Part shown: positions 62,246 to 64,000 of the stretch, in pieces
Position numbering within the stretch: position 1 is the stretch's first letter
How the letters are laid out: each line of letters begins with the position of its first letter
From: Limnobaculum xujianqingii
Lineage (GTDB): Bacteria > Pseudomonadota > Gammaproteobacteria > Enterobacterales > Enterobacteriaceae
NCBI RefSeq assembly: GCF_013394855.1
Contig: NZ_JABMLK010000001.1
Coordinates: 930,001-994,000 of the forward strand
Reading direction: 5' to 3'
DNA length: 64,000 nucleotides
Translations under genes and position numbers: made by a program
The notes under the pieces: generated by a model
Seen by the model: the letters and a program-made list of their open reading frames with translations, nothing else
Database searches by the model: none
What the model was told of the DNA's origin: nothing

Positions 62246-62279
62246 GGCCCACGTGCAGGTGGGCCACTACTGTGTGGAG
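62246..62279 (+). repeat. GTGCAG hairpin plus TGTGGAG leader of xis
   Basis: GGCCCAC (62246-62252), loop GTGCAG (62253-62258), GTGGGCC (62259-62265): a perfect 7-bp stem, then TGTGGAG (62273-62279) and ATG 62288. The best-paired copy. Confidence 0.75.
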
Positions 62280-62287
62280 AAATAGCC

Positions 62288-62533
62288 ATGATCCAAATGT
62301 TAACACTTGAAGAATGGGCGTTGGATAAATACCGAAGCAATCCCCCCTCCAAAAGCACCCTAATGAAATATGCCAGAGCTGGGCATTTCCAACCACCAGC
62401 TAGGAAAGAAGGAAGGCTATGGAGAGTGCGGGAAGATGCGGAGTTAGTAGGCCAATTGGCAACGCCTGAAATCAAGAGAAATGATAACCCTAAGTTACAG
62501 AGGATCTTAAACGATGGCAGCCAGACCCCGTAA
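62288..62533 (+). CDS. xis: Excisionase Xis
   Basis: An 81-residue winged-helix protein. MLTLEEWALDKYRSNPPSKSTLMKYARAGHFQPPARKEGRLWRV is the lambda/P22-type excisionase pattern (W-A...P...L..Y...G.I.P.......W.V). It bends attR/attL DNA. Overlaps int by 20 bp. Confidence 0.87.
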   Translation: MIQMLTLEEWALDKYRSNPPSKSTLMKYARAGHFQPPARKEGRLWRVREDAELVGQLATPEIKRNDNPKLQRILNDGSQTP

Positions 62534-63641
62534 AAATAACGTTGATATACCTAATCTATACCCTCTTTATAGTCGGTCAGCAAATAAGGTTTATTGGCGT
62601 TATCGCCACCCTATCACGGGTAAATATCACGCTCTTGGTACCGATGAACAAGAAGCAAGAGAAATCGCTATTGAGGCTAATACCCGGCTGGCAGAGCAAC
62701 GTTCCCGGCAGATATTAGCGCTCAATGATCGAATCGCAATGATAAAGGGAAAAGAAATTACGGTTAACACCTGGCTTGATCGTTATTGGAAAATTCAGGA
62801 AGAGAGATTGAAGGAAGGCGATATTAAGCCGAATACATTTAAGCAGAAAAAGAAACCTGTTGATTTACTGCGCCACAACTTTGCAATGAAACCCCTTCCG
62901 GCAGTTGATGCAAGATACATTGTATCAATATTGGACGCATCCAAAGAGGCCGGACAACATAGAATGGCTCAAGTTATCCGTTCTGTTTTAATTGATGTAT
63001 TTGCGGAAGCACAGCAAGCTGGCGAAGTTCCCCCGGGCTATAATCCTGCGCTGGCCACCAAACAACCGCGAAGGAAAATAACCAGGCAGCGGCTGAATCT
63101 GGATGAATGGCAACAGATTTTTAATATTGCAGATAAGAACCATACGTATATGGGTAATGCAATGCTACTTGCTCTTGTGACCGGTCAGCGCCTGGGCGAC
63201 ATCTCTAAAATGAAATTTAGTGATATTTGGGATGACCATTTACATATTGTGCAGGAAAAGACTGGGGCAAAACTGGCGATCCCCCTTTCGATAAAATGTC
63301 ACGCCATTAACTGGACGTTAAAGGATGTGATCACGAAATGCCGCGATCGTGTAGTGAGCCATTATCTTGTTCACTACACCAAGCCAACATCAATGGCGAA
63401 ACGTGGCGGACAAGTTAGCCCTAATACACTCACAACCAACTTCAGTAAAGCTCGGGATCTAACGCGTATTGATTGGAGTAATGGCACACCAGCAACATTC
63501 CATGAACAACTGTCACTATCAGAAAGGTTATATGGTGAGCAGGGAATAAATACCCAATTATTACTTGGTCACAAATCTCAAAAACAGACAGAGCAGTATC
63601 ATGATGATAGGGGTAAAAACTGGATTATCGTTGCAGTGTAG
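62514..63641 (+). CDS. int: Tyrosine integrase (lambda type), catalytic Arg II missing
   Basis: A 375-residue protein. N-terminal arm-binding domain (YPLYSRSANKVYWRYRHPITGKYHALGTD), core-binding SAM-like part, catalytic domain with Arg I (VTGQRLGDISKM), Lys (EKTGAKLAIP), box II and Tyr (EQYHDDRGKNW). His of the HxxR motif is present (TFHEQLSLSERLY), but the position of the second Arg holds Leu: lambda Int has HELRSLSARLY. One base change (CGG to CTG) explains it. Predicted inactive or weak. Confidence 0.93.
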   Translation: MAARPRKNNVDIPNLYPLYSRSANKVYWRYRHPITGKYHALGTDEQEAREIAIEANTRLAEQRSRQILALNDRIAMIKGKEITVNTWLDRYWKIQEERLKEGDIKPNTFKQKKKPVDLLRHNFAMKPLPAVDARYIVSILDASKEAGQHRMAQVIRSVLIDVFAEAQQAGEVPPGYNPALATKQPRRKITRQRLNLDEWQQIFNIADKNHTYMGNAMLLALVTGQRLGDISKMKFSDIWDDHLHIVQEKTGAKLAIPLSIKCHAINWTLKDVITKCRDRVVSHYLVHYTKPTSMAKRGGQVSPNTLTTNFSKARDLTRIDWSNGTPATFHEQLSLSERLYGEQGINTQLLLGHKSQKQTEQYHDDRGKNWIIVAV

Positions 63642-63649
63642 TTATTCTT

Positions 63650-63680
63650 AATAACGCTATCACATAACGATAGCGTTATT
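63650..63680 (+). terminator. Terminator between int and the right-end gene
   Basis: AATAACGCTATC (63650-63661) pairs perfectly with GATAGCGTTATT (63669-63680). The genes converge, so it probably ends both. Confidence 0.75.
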
Positions 63681-63685
63681 AGCAA

Positions 63686-64000
63686 TTAATTTATTAAAAG
63701 TTCAAATAATTCTTTAATATGACATAAAACATAAATACTAGGTATTACTATAGAAATAGAAGCTAAAATAACCGCAACCATTACACAAATCCGATATTTT
63801 CTTTCTCCCTTTTTCACTCGCTCCCATTCAGATTTCAGTATTATTTCACTATGTCTATAATACCGTTTTCTGAACACTTGAGGTGATAATTCAGGTTTTG
63901 TAGCCAATATATTTTTAGAAATTAACTGTAACAACTCGTCTTCTGATGGCGTTGGATTATCACTCGTAAATCTTAACTTTATGCTTGCAGCAGCAAAATT
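63686..64000 (-). CDS. Partial membrane protein at the right-end cargo site
   Basis: The frame is open to the window edge on the minus strand, showing 104 residues of a C-terminus: FAAASIKLRFTSDNPTPSED, then RKRYYRHSEIILKSEWERVKKGERKYRICVMVAVILASISIVIPSIYVLCHIKEL. One TM helix near the end with a basic stretch before it. The segment between int and icd in e14 contains lit, an exclusion gene, so this gene is in a cargo position. Family unknown. Confidence 0.6.
   Translation of the reverse strand, partial: NFAAASIKLRFTSDNPTPSEDELLQLISKNILATKPELSPQVFRKRYYRHSEIILKSEWERVKKGERKYRICVMVAVILASISIVIPSIYVLCHIKELFELLIN

Larger units (their letters stand above)
20787..64000. mobile_element. Lambdoid, HK97-type prophage integrated in icd; right end outside window
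   Basis: The left end is fixed by the icd remnant. Integrase and excisionase are at 62.3-63.6 kb, and at least one further gene follows, so the right attachment site is outside the window. A full set of modules is present: integration, left operon, immunity, replication, Q, lysis, HK97-type head and lambda-type tail. The site, the ymfL gene and genes beyond int parallel E. coli e14. Defects are a frameshift in the tape measure and loss of an integrase catalytic arginine. Confidence 0.92.

Overview
The window is a piece of an Enterobacterales chromosome (about 20.6 kb of host DNA) followed by about 43 kb of a lambdoid, HK97-type prophage that continues past the right edge. The order acetyltransferase, cobB, nagK, lolE-lolD-lolC, mfd, ndh, ycfP, nagZ, lpoB, hinT is the one known around mfd in E. 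coli relatives, and holE (DNA polymerase III theta) is found only in enterobacteria. Protein identity to E. coli is moderate, base composition is AT-richer, and thiK and ycfL are missing from the nagZ-hinT stretch, so this is a more distant enterobacterium (a Budviciaceae- or Yersiniaceae-like genome would fit; that is inference).

Host part, 1-20786: cell-envelope and metabolic housekeeping genes, then from 13.8 kb a looser, AT-rich stretch with a small membrane protein, an AIDA/pertactin-type autotransporter, holE, a 24-codon micro-gene behind FNR- and CRP-like sites, a UspF-family stress protein, an unknown small protein and a double-TOBE molbindin. At 20613-20786 lies the last 57 codons of isocitrate dehydrogenase (icd). 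This is the displaced 3' end left when a phage integrates into icd, as e14 and phage 21 do.

Prophage part, 20787 to beyond 64000. Late genes run on the minus strand, so they are read from right to left: antiterminator Q (49.1 kb), a two-gene ImmA/IrrE cassette resembling the RosmerTA defence system (46.8-48.4 kb), a tRNA-like element, lysis genes holin-endolysin-Rz-Rz1 (44.4-45.7 kb), a moron-rich region with putative small RNAs (41.6-44.3 kb), then HNH, terminases, portal, ClpP-type protease, HK97 capsid, connectors, tail tube, G/GT chaperones with a -1 frameshift site, a frameshifted tape measure, tail tip J and tail fibre (20.9-40 kb). The immunity region is at 54.9-57.0 kb: a Cro-like gene faces a CI-like repressor, with matching operators between them and again 1.7 kb away beyond two genes that sit where lambda has rexAB. 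Right of it, left-operon genes (yfdPQR-like, MazG-like, xis, int) run on the plus strand. They are interrupted by two minus-strand genes (a two-TM protein and a proline-rich protein) that look like lysogenic cargo. The replication gene at 52.2-53.2 kb contains five 15-bp iterons, a likely origin.

Most interesting: (i) a family of at least six dispersed hairpins with a GTGCAG apical loop next to a TGTGGAG ribosome-binding motif, on both strands of the regulatory regions; (ii) a divergent pair of homologous, terminator-ended putative small RNAs in the moron region; (iii) three candidate exclusion or defence modules; (iv) signs of decay, namely an integrase without its HxxR arginine and a tape-measure gene with one extra base.
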